Shown piece after piece: positions 12,045-23,262 of a stretch of 64,000 nucleotides of DNA. The notes below the pieces were generated by a model. That model had not been told where the DNA came from, made no database searches, and saw nothing but the letters and a program-made list of their open reading frames with translations. Both the position numbers and the translations under genes were made by a program. Numbering within the stretch: position 1 is the first letter of the stretch; every line of letters starts with the position of its first letter. Source of the DNA: Trifolium pratense (lineage: Eukaryota; Streptophyta; Magnoliopsida; Fabales; Fabaceae); NCBI RefSeq assembly GCF_020283565.1, contig NC_060060.1:40858001-40922000 (forward strand), read 5' to 3'.

Positions 12045-13290
12045 GAAGAGACTGGTCGAGAAAGTTCATTTGATGGGGGGCAAAGAACATAGTCATTGTG
12101 GTTTCACACGAGAAAAATATTACTAAGTTTTTAAAATACTTTATAGCTAAAGTTTTAAAAATTATAAATGTCCTTTTATACATATTTTCATATTTTAAAA
12201 TGATATTGTATTTGTAAAAAAAATGATATTGTATGTTTTTCCATTGTATACTATATAAGCCAATATTTATATGTATGTATTTAACAAAACAATTGTTTAT
12301 ATCTACAATTCGTTTTATGATGTTTATATGTATGATATTTATCTTTAGTTAAAAAAAATGTATGATATTTATCCGTCGTTAAAAATATTAAAATTCAGGT
12401 TTGGTGGTGATTTAAAGTGAAATTTAAGAATTTTTATTCTAATTATTATATGTGGTACTCAAATTCTTTATGTTTGCGGCTACTTGACTTGTCTCACCTT
12501 TAACACCATAAGTTTTGTTTTAAGTTATAATTTGACATTTGTTGTAAGTTGTAACCTCAGAATTATGCCCACCTTGTAACAAACTTTAAATTTATAGCTC
12601 TAGTTTCTATATACCATAATGAAATTGAAATCAATCATGATATACAATGAACAAAGTTTATGAACGTGATACATGTATTCTAACTTGTATTTTATAATGA
12701 ACACTAATTAACATACATTTTATATTGCCATGTTCCAACGGTAGTAAACATATATAAGGCAATATCAACAAATGGCTTTATGACTATGATTTCCAAGCCA
12801 ACGGTAATAGTACATATATATATATAGAAATATTATCGAGAACTTTTATGAGTGTTATTTGATTTCACTCCATGTAATAAGAAATGCATTCACACAAATT
12901 ATTTTTTAATGGTTTGACTAGTTTGTCTTGATCTATTACTTAAGGAATTTTTATGATTCTTTACATCAGGTCATACAATTTTTTAACACCGTTACTACAT
13001 TAAGTCATTATCCAACAAATTATAAAATAAAATAAAATGATAGAAAATTAATTATTAATGAGATAAGTCCCACTTAAAATGACTGAGAAGGCAAGCAAGA
13101 AAAACTCAAGAAGAGCAAGCTAATGAAGTAAGTAACCTTAGCGGTGGAAGTAAGCAAAGCAAAAACAATCACACCAAGTCAATACTTCAATAGTATAAAT
13201 AAAAAGTCAAAACCCTCAAAAATATTTCTCAAAATACCTACCTTCTCCCTCACCCACAACTCAAAAACCACACTATTCTCAAATCCTCAA
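12045..13290. promoter_or_regulatory. Intergenic region with the epimerase promoter
   Basis: There are no ORFs of interest. TATAAAT at 13194-13200 lies about 117 bp before the epimerase ATG, and the C-rich stretch after it (ACCTACCTTCTCCCTCACCC) looks like a plant 5' leader. The rest is AT-rich. Confidence 0.5.
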
Positions 13291-13296
13291 ATGTGA
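13291..13296 (+). promoter_or_regulatory. Minimal upstream ORF (ATG immediately followed by TGA)
   Basis: The first ATG of the predicted leader is followed directly by a stop codon, 20 bases before the main ATG. Its context is weak (C at -3, T at +4), while the main ATG at 13311 is strong (A at -3, G at +4). Start-stop uORFs can stall ribosomes, but many scanning ribosomes should bypass this one. Confidence 0.55.
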
Positions 13297-13310
13297 AAAA
13301 AAAAACAAAA

Positions 13311-14615
13311 ATGGATAACATAAGCATATTACCATCAACCCCAGGAAAATTAAAACCAGAAAAATACTACCAACCTTATAATAATAATAATAATAATTAC
13401 TATATTCATCGCATTAGATTATCAAAACTTACACTATGGTCTTCAATTTTCCTAGCTTTCATTATTTTCTTTTTCATTCTCTCACCTTCCCCTTCCCCAA
13501 ATTCAATTCGGACCCATAACCCATGGGGCGGACCCGATTGGGAAAAACGGGTCACCAAATCCGCCCGACGCAGCTCCGCTTCATCTCTCACCGTACTCGT
13601 CACCGGTGCTTCCGGTTTCGTCGGTACTCACGTCTCACTCGCGCTTAAACGACGTGGAGACGGTGTTCTAGGTCTTGATAATTTCAACCGCTACTATGAC
13701 CCGAATCTCAAACGCGCTCGTCAGAAATTACTCTCACGCGCCGGTGTTTTCGTCGTTGAAGGTGATATCAACGATGAAAAACTTCTTCAAAAACTCTTCG
13801 ATGTTGTTCCATTTACACACGTTATGCATCTTGCTGCTCAAGCTGGTGTTCGTTACGCAATGCAAAACCCTAATTCTTATATTCATAGTAACATTGCAGG
13901 TTTTGTTAATCTTCTAGAAGCTTCTAAATCGGCGAATCCTCAACCGTCGATTGTTTACGCTTCATCGAGTTCAGTTTACGGATTGAATTCGAAAGTTCCT
14001 TTCTCCGAAAAGGATCGAACGGATCAACCTGCTAGTCTTTATGCAGCTACAAAAAAAGCTGGTGAAGAAATTGCACATGTTTATAATCATATCTATGGTC
14101 TTTCTATAACTGGGTTGCGTTTTTTCACTGTTTACGGTCCTTGGGGAAGACCTGATATGGCTTATTTCTTCTTTACAAAAGATATTTTGAAAAGGAAACA
14201 GATTACTGTGTTTGAATCACCTGATGGTGGAAGTGTTGCTAGAGATTTTACATATATTGATGATATTGTGAAAGGTTGTTTAGGGGCATTGGATACTGCT
14301 AAGAAGAGTACTGGTGTCGGTGGGAACAAGAAGAAAGGGAATGCACAGTTTAGGATTTTTAATTTGGGTAATACTTCGCCGGTTCCGGTTACTGAACTTG
14401 TTGATATATTGGAGAGGCTTTTGAAAGTGAAGGTGAAAAGGAAGGTGATGCCGATGCCGAGAAATGGTGATGTTAGGTTTACTCATGCTAATATAAGTAA
14501 AGCACAAAGGGAGCTTGGTTACATGCCTACTACTGATTTGGAGACTGGACTCAACAAGTTTGTGAGGTGGTATCTTGACTTTTACAATCCTTTAAAGAAC
14601 AAGAGTGTTTGGTGA
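13311..14615 (+). CDS. GAE: UDP-glucuronate 4-epimerase (GAE family)
   Basis: An intronless ORF of 434 residues, the usual size and structure for plant GAE enzymes. It interconverts UDP-glucuronate and UDP-galacturonate in the Golgi, supplying the sugar donor for pectin. Residues 1-40 form a short N-terminal tail with an Asn run coded by an (AAT)n tract. A single membrane anchor spans about 41-58 (type II orientation expected), followed by a Pro/Ser stem. The Rossmann NAD-binding motif GASGFVG is at 99-105. The catalytic SDR residues are present: S-S-S-V-Y-G near 219-224 and Y244-xxx-K248. RFFTVYGPWGRPDMA is the typical family motif. The start at 13311 is the first ATG of the frame; upstream in-frame codons include only a GTG. 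Which GAE paralogue (1 to 6) it matches best was not determined. Confidence 0.95.
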   Translation: MDNISILPSTPGKLKPEKYYQPYNNNNNNYYIHRIRLSKLTLWSSIFLAFIIFFFILSPSPSPNSIRTHNPWGGPDWEKRVTKSARRSSASSLTVLVTGASGFVGTHVSLALKRRGDGVLGLDNFNRYYDPNLKRARQKLLSRAGVFVVEGDINDEKLLQKLFDVVPFTHVMHLAAQAGVRYAMQNPNSYIHSNIAGFVNLLEASKSANPQPSIVYASSSSVYGLNSKVPFSEKDRTDQPASLYAATKKAGEEIAHVYNHIYGLSITGLRFFTVYGPWGRPDMAYFFFTKDILKRKQITVFESPDGGSVARDFTYIDDIVKGCLGALDTAKKSTGVGGNKKKGNAQFRIFNLGNTSPVPVTELVDILERLLKVKVKRKVMPMPRNGDVRFTHANISKAQRELGYMPTTDLETGLNKFVRWYLDFYNPLKNKSVW

Positions 14616-17129
14616 TTTATTTTATTTCACGTGTTTTGCTTTTGTTCTGTTTTGCTGCATAATATTTGTGTATTATTATGATGTAATGTACCACATTCCC
14701 CTATTTCTCTTCCCTATAAATAATTGCAGTGTGCTAATTGTGCTGAGGGGAAGAACTAGTATATATAGTATCATGGACTTTAATCTTCCTACGTGTGCCT
14801 TTTTATGTTAGCCTTTTGTACGGTTTTTGATGGAGTATTTAAGGCGACTTTTGTTGAAGTTTATATTTATTCATATAGGTGCAAAGTTTTAAATTGCAGT
14901 TAAACAGCATTACATGATAAATGTGCTGCATTCGCCGTTGTGATGCCGTTATAGTGACATTTAAAACCTTGGAATCTTTGTATCGTGGCGGTTGTGAACT
15001 GCAATTAAAAATTACTGTTTATAGCTAAACGATTAGTCCGACACTATGCTTACCAATTGAATTTTAGTTTATATGGTTGAAAATCTCTGAAAGCATGGTT
15101 AGCCCCAAAACATCTAGAGTTCTTTTTGTGGTCAATTTATGTTTGGATTTTGTAAGGTTAAACCCTACATATCATGTTTTAGGTTTAAACTACGAACTTG
15201 TTATGTCATGTTGTGGTTTAAGCTAGTTTTTTTTGCCTGTATGTAATGTTTCATAAGATTACAAGATGGTTTCCTCTTGGAGATTATGTATTGTGAATCC
15301 TCATTGACATGGATATTTTTTGGTCCTCTCATGTTAGTTGAGACTGAGAGTCCTTGTCTGCGCCAGTATTCATATACACGACAACAGAGCTACACCCAAC
15401 TCTGTATATAAGCCAGTGGTGTCATTGGTCCAATTTGGCTTATACCATTCAAGCATTCACCATACTGTTATGTACTTGTCTATCACTTTATATATATGTA
15501 GCACTTGATTTTTTGTTTTGAATTGGAATATAGTCGGACTCAGGAGGGTAAATATGTATCAGTTCATTCATGTACTGGTGTCATCTATGGTGCTTTATAT
15601 TCAGTGAAGTTTGCTGATTTGAAAAAATTCAGCATAATTCCAAAAAAGTAGAAACTGAATTTTTCTGAGCTGACACAACTGCATACTTCGGCATGTTCTG
15701 AATGACCAAAATTACATTTTTGGATCAGTTTGATGTATTTAAGATTTTAAATGTCCGTTTGGATATGCGATATGTTTGTTTGTGTCTCTTACTCATGTCA
15801 AAATAAGTGTGCATTGTGAATTTATTGAAGCGGCTATTTGCCTACACAAACACAAGCCAAGGGTGATGTTATCATGAATACACTCTTTTCAGTTCAGGAG
15901 GGCTTAAAACTTACTTAACTGTTGGTAATTCATTCACTGATTGTAGAATCATCAAAATCTACATGCAGTTGAAAATATCATTGTATCCATTGTTGTTCAT
16001 GGAGTCATCAAATAGAGCACTATGACTTTGTTAGGATAATAGGATGTGAGCAAGAGTGTGACTAAGCGAGAAAAATGTGAGAAACATAGGAGATTTTATA
16101 AATTGGTTCATGTGAAAAAAATATTTATAAAATAGAAGATAAAGAAGTGTGTATGTGTCTCTATTTACTTCAACAAAAAAAAAAGTCTCCATGAATTTAG
16201 CATTGAAAAAAAATTCAGGTAGAAAAATTCTATTAAGTTAAAAACCTTTGCTTCTAATGTCAGTAGCTCAGTATATGTGGAGCTGCCTGATCTTGTGATC
16301 TTAAGGAAAAACTTCCATACTGACAACAGCGAAGGAAGCAGGAAATTATGCTCAATAGAAACGGAGGAGCAGAGATGAAAGTATTCATGAAAATAATTAT
16401 TTTTCAAAACGGACAAGTTGGTCAATGTAAACAAGGGATTTGGATCCTCTCCAATTTTTCCTTCATGTTTTCTCTCATTTTCGTAATCCAATGGTTGATT
16501 CTTTCTCTTCTTAAGTGTGTTTTTATTCTTTGTAATTTACCAACTCTTAGATTAAGAAAATTAGAGAAAACATGAGGGAAAAATTTGAGAGGACCCAAAT
16601 TCGTAACGAAAAAGAATAGTGATAATATAACAGAAAAATAAGTCATGGAAAAAAGTATGCGCACACTTCCAAGACAGTTCGATTATGTCATGGCAGCAAT
16701 TCAAGAGTCAAAAGATCTTAATACTACGACCTTGAATGCTTTGCAAGTATCATTGGAGTCGCATGAAATGCGAATGAGTGTAAGGTTAAGTGACACAATC
16801 TATCTATCTATTAAGCATTTAAAGCTCTAGAAAATCTGACAAACGAGGGATTTGTGCAGAATTTTAGAGGTACATCAAGGTTTCCCAGAAGAACTACTAG
16901 TAACTTAATGGTTCAAATCCAATATTCGATGTCATAACTCATAAATGCTAGAAGTAGGGAAATCATATATAGCATCAACAAATTTTTCTAGTCAAGCAAT
17001 TTGGTTCCAGAAGATGCTAAGAGAAACATACATTGCATAAAAGATCCAATCTAAATTGTTCAAACCATCACTCCAGTAGTAGCATATATTATTAGAAACT
17101 AGCATAAACACCGGGTATACATCCAGGAA
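14616..17129. other. Intergenic region, 3' flanks of the epimerase and F-box genes
   Basis: No coding sequence recognised. The first several hundred bases are T-rich 3' UTR-like sequence. 16895-17129 is the 3' flank of the F-box gene, and a broken duplicate of it lies at 21048-22985. Confidence 0.5.
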
Positions 17130-18683
17130 CTAGAGACAGTAGTAGGGATGATTGATTGACAGCTTACATGCGGGAGAGATCCTCTGACAGGAGAGTAAAT
17201 CTTTTAGAAATCGAGGACTCTCATTTGGGGAACTGTGATAGCAGATTGTCATAGCTTGTAAATGTCTCGCATTCTGTAAAATATATGCTGCAAATCGAAA
17301 ATCACCTTCCACCGCAAAATAGCCTGAAATTGTACATGTTTTTAGATGAGACGAAATACATTTAGGAACATGATATGGGTATTTCCAATCATCTCTGCCT
17401 CTTGTTTGTGTCCACTGTCAATAAACAAAAAAAATATAGGTTTTGTAAAAATCCTTAGAGAATAAAAAAGAACCAACAAAAATCAATAATTATCCATCGG
17501 TGTGACTAACAAACCTTTGAAATTGAAAGAGCTTCAAGTTTGGGACAATTTTGTAGCATTTTCACTACGTCATCCCAATCATGAATGCAATCATCAAACC
17601 AAAATAGTCGAAGTTCAATTAAGTCTTCAAACACAGGATATCCTTTGTAATATGAATTGATTTTTTCATCGGGAAGTCTTTTCCCCATCTGCAAACAAAA
17701 CAAAAAATATTATCAACATAACTAAGTGCTTATCATATAAGTGTTTGCTACACACAACATAAATTAACTGTTTTCATATGAACTTATGAAAAGAAACCAG
17801 AAACAACTTATTGATGATATCTCTAAAACAGTTTCACATTAATGTTATGTATATAGATAATTCAATCAAAGAGGATGCATCATATATCATATCATACCTT
17901 GGTTACAGTTAGAAATTTCACACAAGAAAGTGCTCTGAGAGGAACATCGAATAAACGGATACTGGCTTTGATCAACTTAGATAAAGAAGGTTCAGAGTTC
18001 CCTCCAGCTGTAACGCCGACGCTTGCATTAATATATGCAGTTTTCAAATCCTCCAATATGGGACACCCATATAGAATTTTATTTAAATCCCCCATATCAT
18101 CAAAATTAATATCAACCAGACTCAGAATTTTAAGTAAAGGAAGACGAACAGAACAATTAGACAAAGTTGAAACATGTAACCTGCATAATTTTAGAACCAC
18201 AAGTGTTTTCGAGATGAAAATGGCAGTAGGCTCCAATGTGACACCAAATAACAAGAACAATGAAAGATCCTCAACACAACGTTGTATTGCGGCTTCAATC
18301 CATTTGATGATATTGCGATGATCAATTTTCCAAAATTTGTATTGACACTTGAGATGAAAAGTTTTGAGAGTTTGTTGTTGTGCATGTGGGGAGAGTATAA
18401 TTGCATCCAACATTTGACAGAACTGAATCCATGTCTCTATGGTGGTTACTCCGCTTTGGATATCGTCGAAGTGGAGAGTGGAGAGTGAGTAGCACAATGA
18501 GATCCATCTCTTGGAAAGAACGCTGGTTCTAAAAGCTTCTTTGATCGGAAGAAAAGAGAGAATGTGAGTGAGTATATCGTCTTGAATGTCGTCGAGAGTG
18601 TTTATTATTGCTGCCGACGATTGTGAAGAATGCCGAGGATGTTTCCCATTTCCCATTGAGTGGATAGTTTCTCCAAAGAACAA
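17130..18683 (-). CDS. F-box/FBD/LRR-type protein
   Basis: Three exons on the minus strand, 18683-17898, 17688-17515 and 17414-17130, all joined in phase 0, give 414 residues, close to the family norm. An N-terminal F-box covers about residues 30-70 (DDIQDDILTHILSFLP, then SVLSKRW), which would bind SKP1 in an SCF ubiquitin ligase. Degenerate leucine-rich repeats follow (LPLLKILSLVDI, GCPILEDL, FEDLIELRLFW, NCPKLEALSI). Exon 3 starts TRGRDDWKYPYHVPKCISSH and continues as an FBD domain to the stop. A second in-frame ATG at 18653 would shorten the protein by 10 residues. This is a large, fast-evolving family in legumes and its substrates are unknown. No disabling change is seen. The 3' flank was duplicated about 4 kb away. 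Confidence 0.9.
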
Positions 18684-19306
18684 ACTAATGATCCATTGAG
18701 GTGAGGTCTAATTCTACAAAGACATTGATTGAAGAAGGCTTGTTGAGTTAATGACAATTTGTTGACGGAAAACACAAAAATATATCCGGTTAATGTTTTT
18801 CCTTTTTTATAAAAAAACCGTCATTGACCAATTTTTCTAACCAGTACTGCTATATGGTACGATGGAAATTTACAAGAAAAGCTAGAATGTATATGTGTCA
18901 AGCATGAGATAAATCAAAATATATAATCTCCTTCAATAGCGAAAATCATGTTGTGCCTTGGTTTTAATATACGGTTCAGATTGATTCGTGTGTTTCGTTT
19001 GTTGATATGTTTCGTATCAATAAGCAATAAAGTATAGTATAGACCAAATACATAAATGATGCAATGGACCTAAAAAATAAAGTTTGCTTATATTTTGTCA
19101 TAAATGGAGTATCTTTTAATGTTAGATTTATAGACTATTTGATTTAGCCGTTGATAAAAATATTTTGATGGCGGGCGTACACAAGGGGGTGAGGCGTGGG
19201 TGAAGTGGGATGGAAATGGTGCCGGTGCCTTTTTGCATGGGCGCAGGGGTGCAGTCTAGTGTTGTTATGGGTAGTCTTGGCAAGGCTACCTTTTATAATT
19301 TAATTA
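18684..19306. other. Promoter side of the F-box gene, no further gene
   Basis: AT-rich. 19170-19290 is comparatively GC-rich (GGGGGTGAGGCGTGGGTGAA) and may belong to an older repeat that the foldback element later entered; no ORF is found. Confidence 0.4.
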
Positions 19307-19315
19307 AATTTTTAA

Positions 19316-20024
19316 GGCTTAAATGCAGTTTTGGCCCCCCAAGTTTCACAATTGCTTGATTTTGGTCCCCCACATTTTAATTGCTTGATTTTAACCCCCT
19401 AAGTTTTACAATTGCTTGATTTTAGCCCTCCAAGTTTCAATTGCTCGATTTTGGCCCCCTAAGTTTATCCCCTTTTGCATTTGCTAGCCCCCCGTTGAAT
19501 ATTTTAATTAAAAATTGGTTATGTGGCATTTTAAAATTAAATAAGTATTTAAAAATAAATAAATAAATTACAAATTGTTTTTTAAAAACTAAATTATATA
19601 TTTTTTTTATTATATGTAGTTTGTAAAATAATTTTGTTATATAAAAAAGTAAAAAAAACATTTTATGAATTATTTTTTAAAAACTTTGTAAACTTTTTTT
19701 TAAATAAAAAATAATTATTAAACTTTTTATTAAAAAACAATTTTTAATACATTTTTATAAAAGCAAATATTATTATTTTTTAATTAAATCATATTTTTAA
19801 TTTTTTTAAAATGTCACACAAGCAATTTATAGTAAAAAAAGTCAACGGGGGGCTAGCAAATGCAAAAGGGGGTAAACTTGGGGGGCCAAAATCGAGCAAT
19901 TGAAACTTGGAGGGCTAAAATCAAACAATTGTGAAACTTAGAGGGTTAAAATCAAGCAATTGAAATGTGGGGGGCCAAAATCAAGCAATTGTGAAACTTG
20001 AGGGGCCAAAACTGTATTTAAGCC
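19316..20024. mobile_element. Mutator-like foldback element with ~180-bp terminal inverted repeats
   Basis: The termini GGCTTAAATGCAGTTTTGGC and, on the other strand, GGCTTAAATACAGTTTTGGC begin inverted repeats of about 180 bp (19316-19496 and 19842-20024). A perfect 9-bp target-site duplication, AATTTTTAA, flanks it (19307-19315 and 20025-20033), diagnostic of Mutator-like insertion. Each arm is itself built from four or five tandem ~35-bp units of the form CAATTGCTTGATTTTGGCCC. The ~345-bp centre is A/T homopolymer-rich and has no transposase. Confidence 0.9.
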
Positions 20025-20033
20025 AATTTTTAA

Positions 20034-21047
20034 TAAGCTATTGTATTTTTACAAATAATTATTTTGATAGTGTAAATTTAGCAACCTAAAATAAGTTTAT
20101 TTGTGAAAAATTAGTAGAAATATGAAAGAAAACAAATTATCACTTGATAGACAAATTTATTCTTCTTGTTAAAACTAGATTAATAAAATAATATTTAATT
20201 TTTTCTTTTTATTTAACCCCCTCATAAGATTCCAGCTAGTTTCGCCACTCACAAGGACGAAGCTAAATGAGGCTTACCATAAGGTAGCCAAAGCCACCCA
20301 AAATATTATTTTTTATTGAATAAGTGGGTATATCTTACAATTGATTATTCTAATGTACTATATTGAGTACCACAAGTTTAACTACAAAAAATTAGTAAAA
20401 TAGAAAAGCTAAAATGATATTTGCTTGTTTGATAGATGTATTCTATCTTATTTTGACATCTTTAGACTTTTTTTTTTGACACATGCATCTTTAGACTCTT
20501 AAACAATTATAAAGTGAAGTTTGTTAAGAATAAAATTATAAAATTATCAAAACAACACTTAAAATAATTTTTTTTATAAATTTGATCCCCTCATAAATAA
20601 ATGGTTAGCTTTGCCGGTGCATACACTTACAAGTTACAACAAAACTATATATAAGTCACTTTAAACGACAAAACAGTGAAACATAGAGAAATATATAATC
20701 TATTGTCTTGTATAACATAAAAATCTATCTATCACAACAAACAAATTCAAACACAAAAATCTAGTCAAAAATAGTTTGTATAAATCAAAAAAATATTTAG
20801 TCACAAGACTACCAAAATCAACAAATGAAGGATATACCTGGATTTGAAGAAAAGAAGAGGAATAGTTTTGATTTTTAGTGGAAGAGAGTAAAATTTTATG
20901 GAAAAGATAAATTTATGGCATTATTATATAGAGTTAAAATTATTACTACGTTTTGATTGAAGGAGAAGTTAAGAAGTCATGAAGCCAAGCCCTTAACGTA
21001 TGGGCAGAAGCTTAAGGAACGTAACGGAACGGAGCAAAGAAACTAGA
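20034..21047. other. AT-rich DNA with degenerate repeat relics
   Basis: 20251-20613 may be an old hAT-like relic: its left edge CAAGGACGAAGCTAAATGAG and right edge GGTTAGCTTTGCCGGTG loosely resemble the CAGGGACGGAGCC family seen at 35024 and 45900. No target-site duplication could be shown. No genes. Confidence 0.35.
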
Positions 21048-21199
21048 GGTAATGGTTCTTTGAAAAATAAATCCAATATTCAATGTCATAGCTCATAAAT
21101 GGAAGAAGTATGGACATCATATATATAGCGGCAACAAATTGTTAATGCTTATAAACTAAAAAAAAAAATTGTTAATGCTAAGTGAAACAGACATTGCAT

Positions 21200-22123
21200 C
21201 AGTGTTTTAAAAACCGGACCGGACCGGCCGGTCGAACCGGTCGAACCGGGAACCGGAGCCTGTCCGGTCTGGTTCATAAGTTGGATCGTCCATGTTATTG
21301 GACCGGAGAGAACCGGAAAAAACCGGGAAAACCGGGGAAACCGGTGAACCGGCGGTTTTCCCGAACCGCCGGTTTGATTACACGCATGTTTTTTTTCACC
21401 CAAGATTCCAAAACGATGTAGCTCTTTCTTCTTTCTTCTTCCCTCTTTGTTCGGTTCTGTTTCTTTATTTCTATTCTGTTTTTTGTAGGTTTAAAATGGT
21501 GTGGTTTTTTATGGTGTTGTTTGGTGGTATTTGGTAGAAAATGATGGTTTTTGTGAGGAAGATGAAGATTATGGTTTATGAGTTTCTATTTGTGTTTGTT
21601 GATGAGTTGTGGTGGTTTTTTATGATGATGGTGATGAATGAATTGAAGGATGTCGAAAATGGTGGAGAGGGGAAGCGCATCTGTTGTGTTTCTATCTCTC
21701 TTCTTTCTCTAATTTTTTTATTGAGTTTTATAGACAAAATTAGGTTTTGGTGTCTATTGAACAAATTTATGAACTGGATTCAAGGGTGTTTTGAAAGAAA
21801 AAATGGATTGAAGTGATTTGTGCTTTTGCTTGGAGTGTAGAATTGGTGAAGATTGGGTGAAAAGAGAGGAAGGAAGTGTGCTGCTTGTTCAGTTTCCTGT
21901 CTTTCCTGCTTCCTTGATTGAGTTGATGATTTTTGGTTTTTTTTTTAATGAAATTAAATATAATAAATTACAATAATAATGATAAAATAAAAAATAAGAA
22001 GAAAAAGAAGGGTTGGGGGACGTGATTGTTGCTGTTATTGTTTTTTTTTTTGTTATATTTATAATAATGATGATAATAATAGTGATAGGTAGTAATTAAA
22101 AATGGAATAAAAAATAAAAAGGA

Positions 22124-22164
<41 letters not shown>

Positions 22165-22628
22165 TAATTAATGGATGGAATATAAAAAGGGAATAAAGGG
22201 GAATAAATATGGTAAATAATACAAAACAAAATTTATAATAATAATGATAATAATAGTGATAGGTAGTAATTAAAAATGGCATAAAAATAAAAAGGAAATA
22301 ACAATAATAATTATTATGATAATTAATGGATGGAATATAAAAAGGGAATAAAGGGGGATAAATATGGTAAATAATACAAAATAAAATAAAAATAATAATA
22401 TAAAAAAACAAATAGTAAAACAAAAGATTTTTGACCTTTTTTTAAAGATAAATTTATCTGATTTAATAATTATATAATTTTATTATAGAGACCGGTTCAT
22501 TCCACCGGTTTAATCCGATTTAATCCGGTTTATCATGCAGTTCGACCAGTGACCCGGTGGTTCGACCAATAAACCAATGAACCAATACCCTCACCGGTTC
22601 GATGTCCGGTCCGGTTTTTAAAACATTG
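21200..22628. mobile_element. Non-autonomous hAT element with CCGG-rich ends, copy 1 (1429 bp)
   Basis: Terminal inverted repeats CAGTGTTTTAAAAACCGGAC (left) and CAATGTTTTAAAAACCGGAC (right, reverse strand) are flanked by a perfect 8-bp duplication CATTGCAT (21192-21199 and 22629-22636), as expected for hAT. The subterminal regions are packed with ACCGG/CCGGT words. The interior is AT-rich with an (AAT)n tract at 22125-22162 and a duplicated ~190-bp block (about 22060-22190 and 22240-22370). The ORFs inside are low-complexity; no transposase is present. A shorter copy in opposite orientation is at 32546-33612. Confidence 0.9.
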
Positions 22629-22689
22629 CATTGCATTATAAAGAGATCAAGCCTAAATTGTTCAAACCATCAAATCTAGTAGTAGCATA

Positions 22690-22933
22690 CTCTCTCCCGG
22701 TCACATTTATAAGCAAAAAAATACTTCAAATTTTGATCAATATTATAAACAAAAATTAACTACTTTTAAATTAATTAATATACCATTTTATTTCACTTTT
22801 ACACCTTTCAAAATGGATAATATAGTAAACTTAACTCGTTTTGCATTAAATCAAGAAAAATAACTATACTGAATTAAATTTCTTAAGCACCACATAAACA
22901 ATTTTTTTTCCTAATATTTATGACCTGAGGGAG
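22690..22933. mobile_element. Stowaway-like MITE (244 bp)
   Basis: The ends CTCTCTCCCGGTCACATTTA and CTCCCTCAGGTCATAAATAT (reverse strand) are flanked by TA on both sides. It sits in the duplicated F-box flank; the parental copy near 17083-17090 reads straight through the insertion point. Confidence 0.75.
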
Positions 22934-23130
22934 TATATGATAGAAACTAACATAAACACCAGGTATACAACTAAGAACTAGAGACAATCTTCTTTTACTA
23001 GTAAAAGGAAGGTTGAGTTGCTCATAGACAAGTATTTTGTTAGGTGTTCATGAAGTGCTATCAAATGTCGCTCATCAGCCTTTACAATTTTGCGCTGTTT
23101 ATATTTTTTTTAAAATGTCCTGACAAGCAT

Positions 23131-23262
23131 ACAAGCGATTTGGGTTGTTGTTGGAATTTTTGGAAAGAAAGCAATAATAGGATGTTTACGCAAAAAGAAT
23201 CTCCGTCGGAGGTATTGTTCGAAAATGTGAAATTATTGATGTGGATATGTGGTGATGGTTAA
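23131..23262 (+). pseudogene. LINE-derived fragment (C-terminal part of a retrotransposon polyprotein)
   Basis: The last ~40 residues of this frame, with WNFWKESNNRMF, PSEVLFENVKLLMW and a stop, match the conserved tail seen after the reverse-transcriptase zinc-binding domain of plant LINEs (W-K-x-R-N-N-R-x-F ... V-K-x-L-x-W). Nothing upstream in the window continues the polyprotein in any frame, so this is a 5'-truncated relic without function. Confidence 0.6.

Larger units (their letters stand above)
21048..22985. repeat. Broken duplicate of the F-box gene's 3' flank
   Basis: Once the two insertions (21200-22628 and 22690-22933) are set aside, the remaining sequence tracks 16895-17140: AATCCAATATTCAATGTCAT, CATAAATG, ACATTGCATAAAAG-like sequence, ATTGTTCAAACCATCA, AGTAGTAGCATA, and CATAAACACCAGGTATACA. 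The similarity stops near the position corresponding to the F-box stop codon, so no coding part was kept. Confidence 0.8.

Noticed and set aside
21541..21816. 91-residue ORF inside the hAT element
   Set aside because: Low-complexity Met/Phe/Val composition, absent from the second copy, and no transposase motifs.
21968..22423. 151-residue minus-strand ORF
   Set aside because: Ile/Tyr/Phe repeats caused by AAT-rich microsatellite sequence; not a protein.
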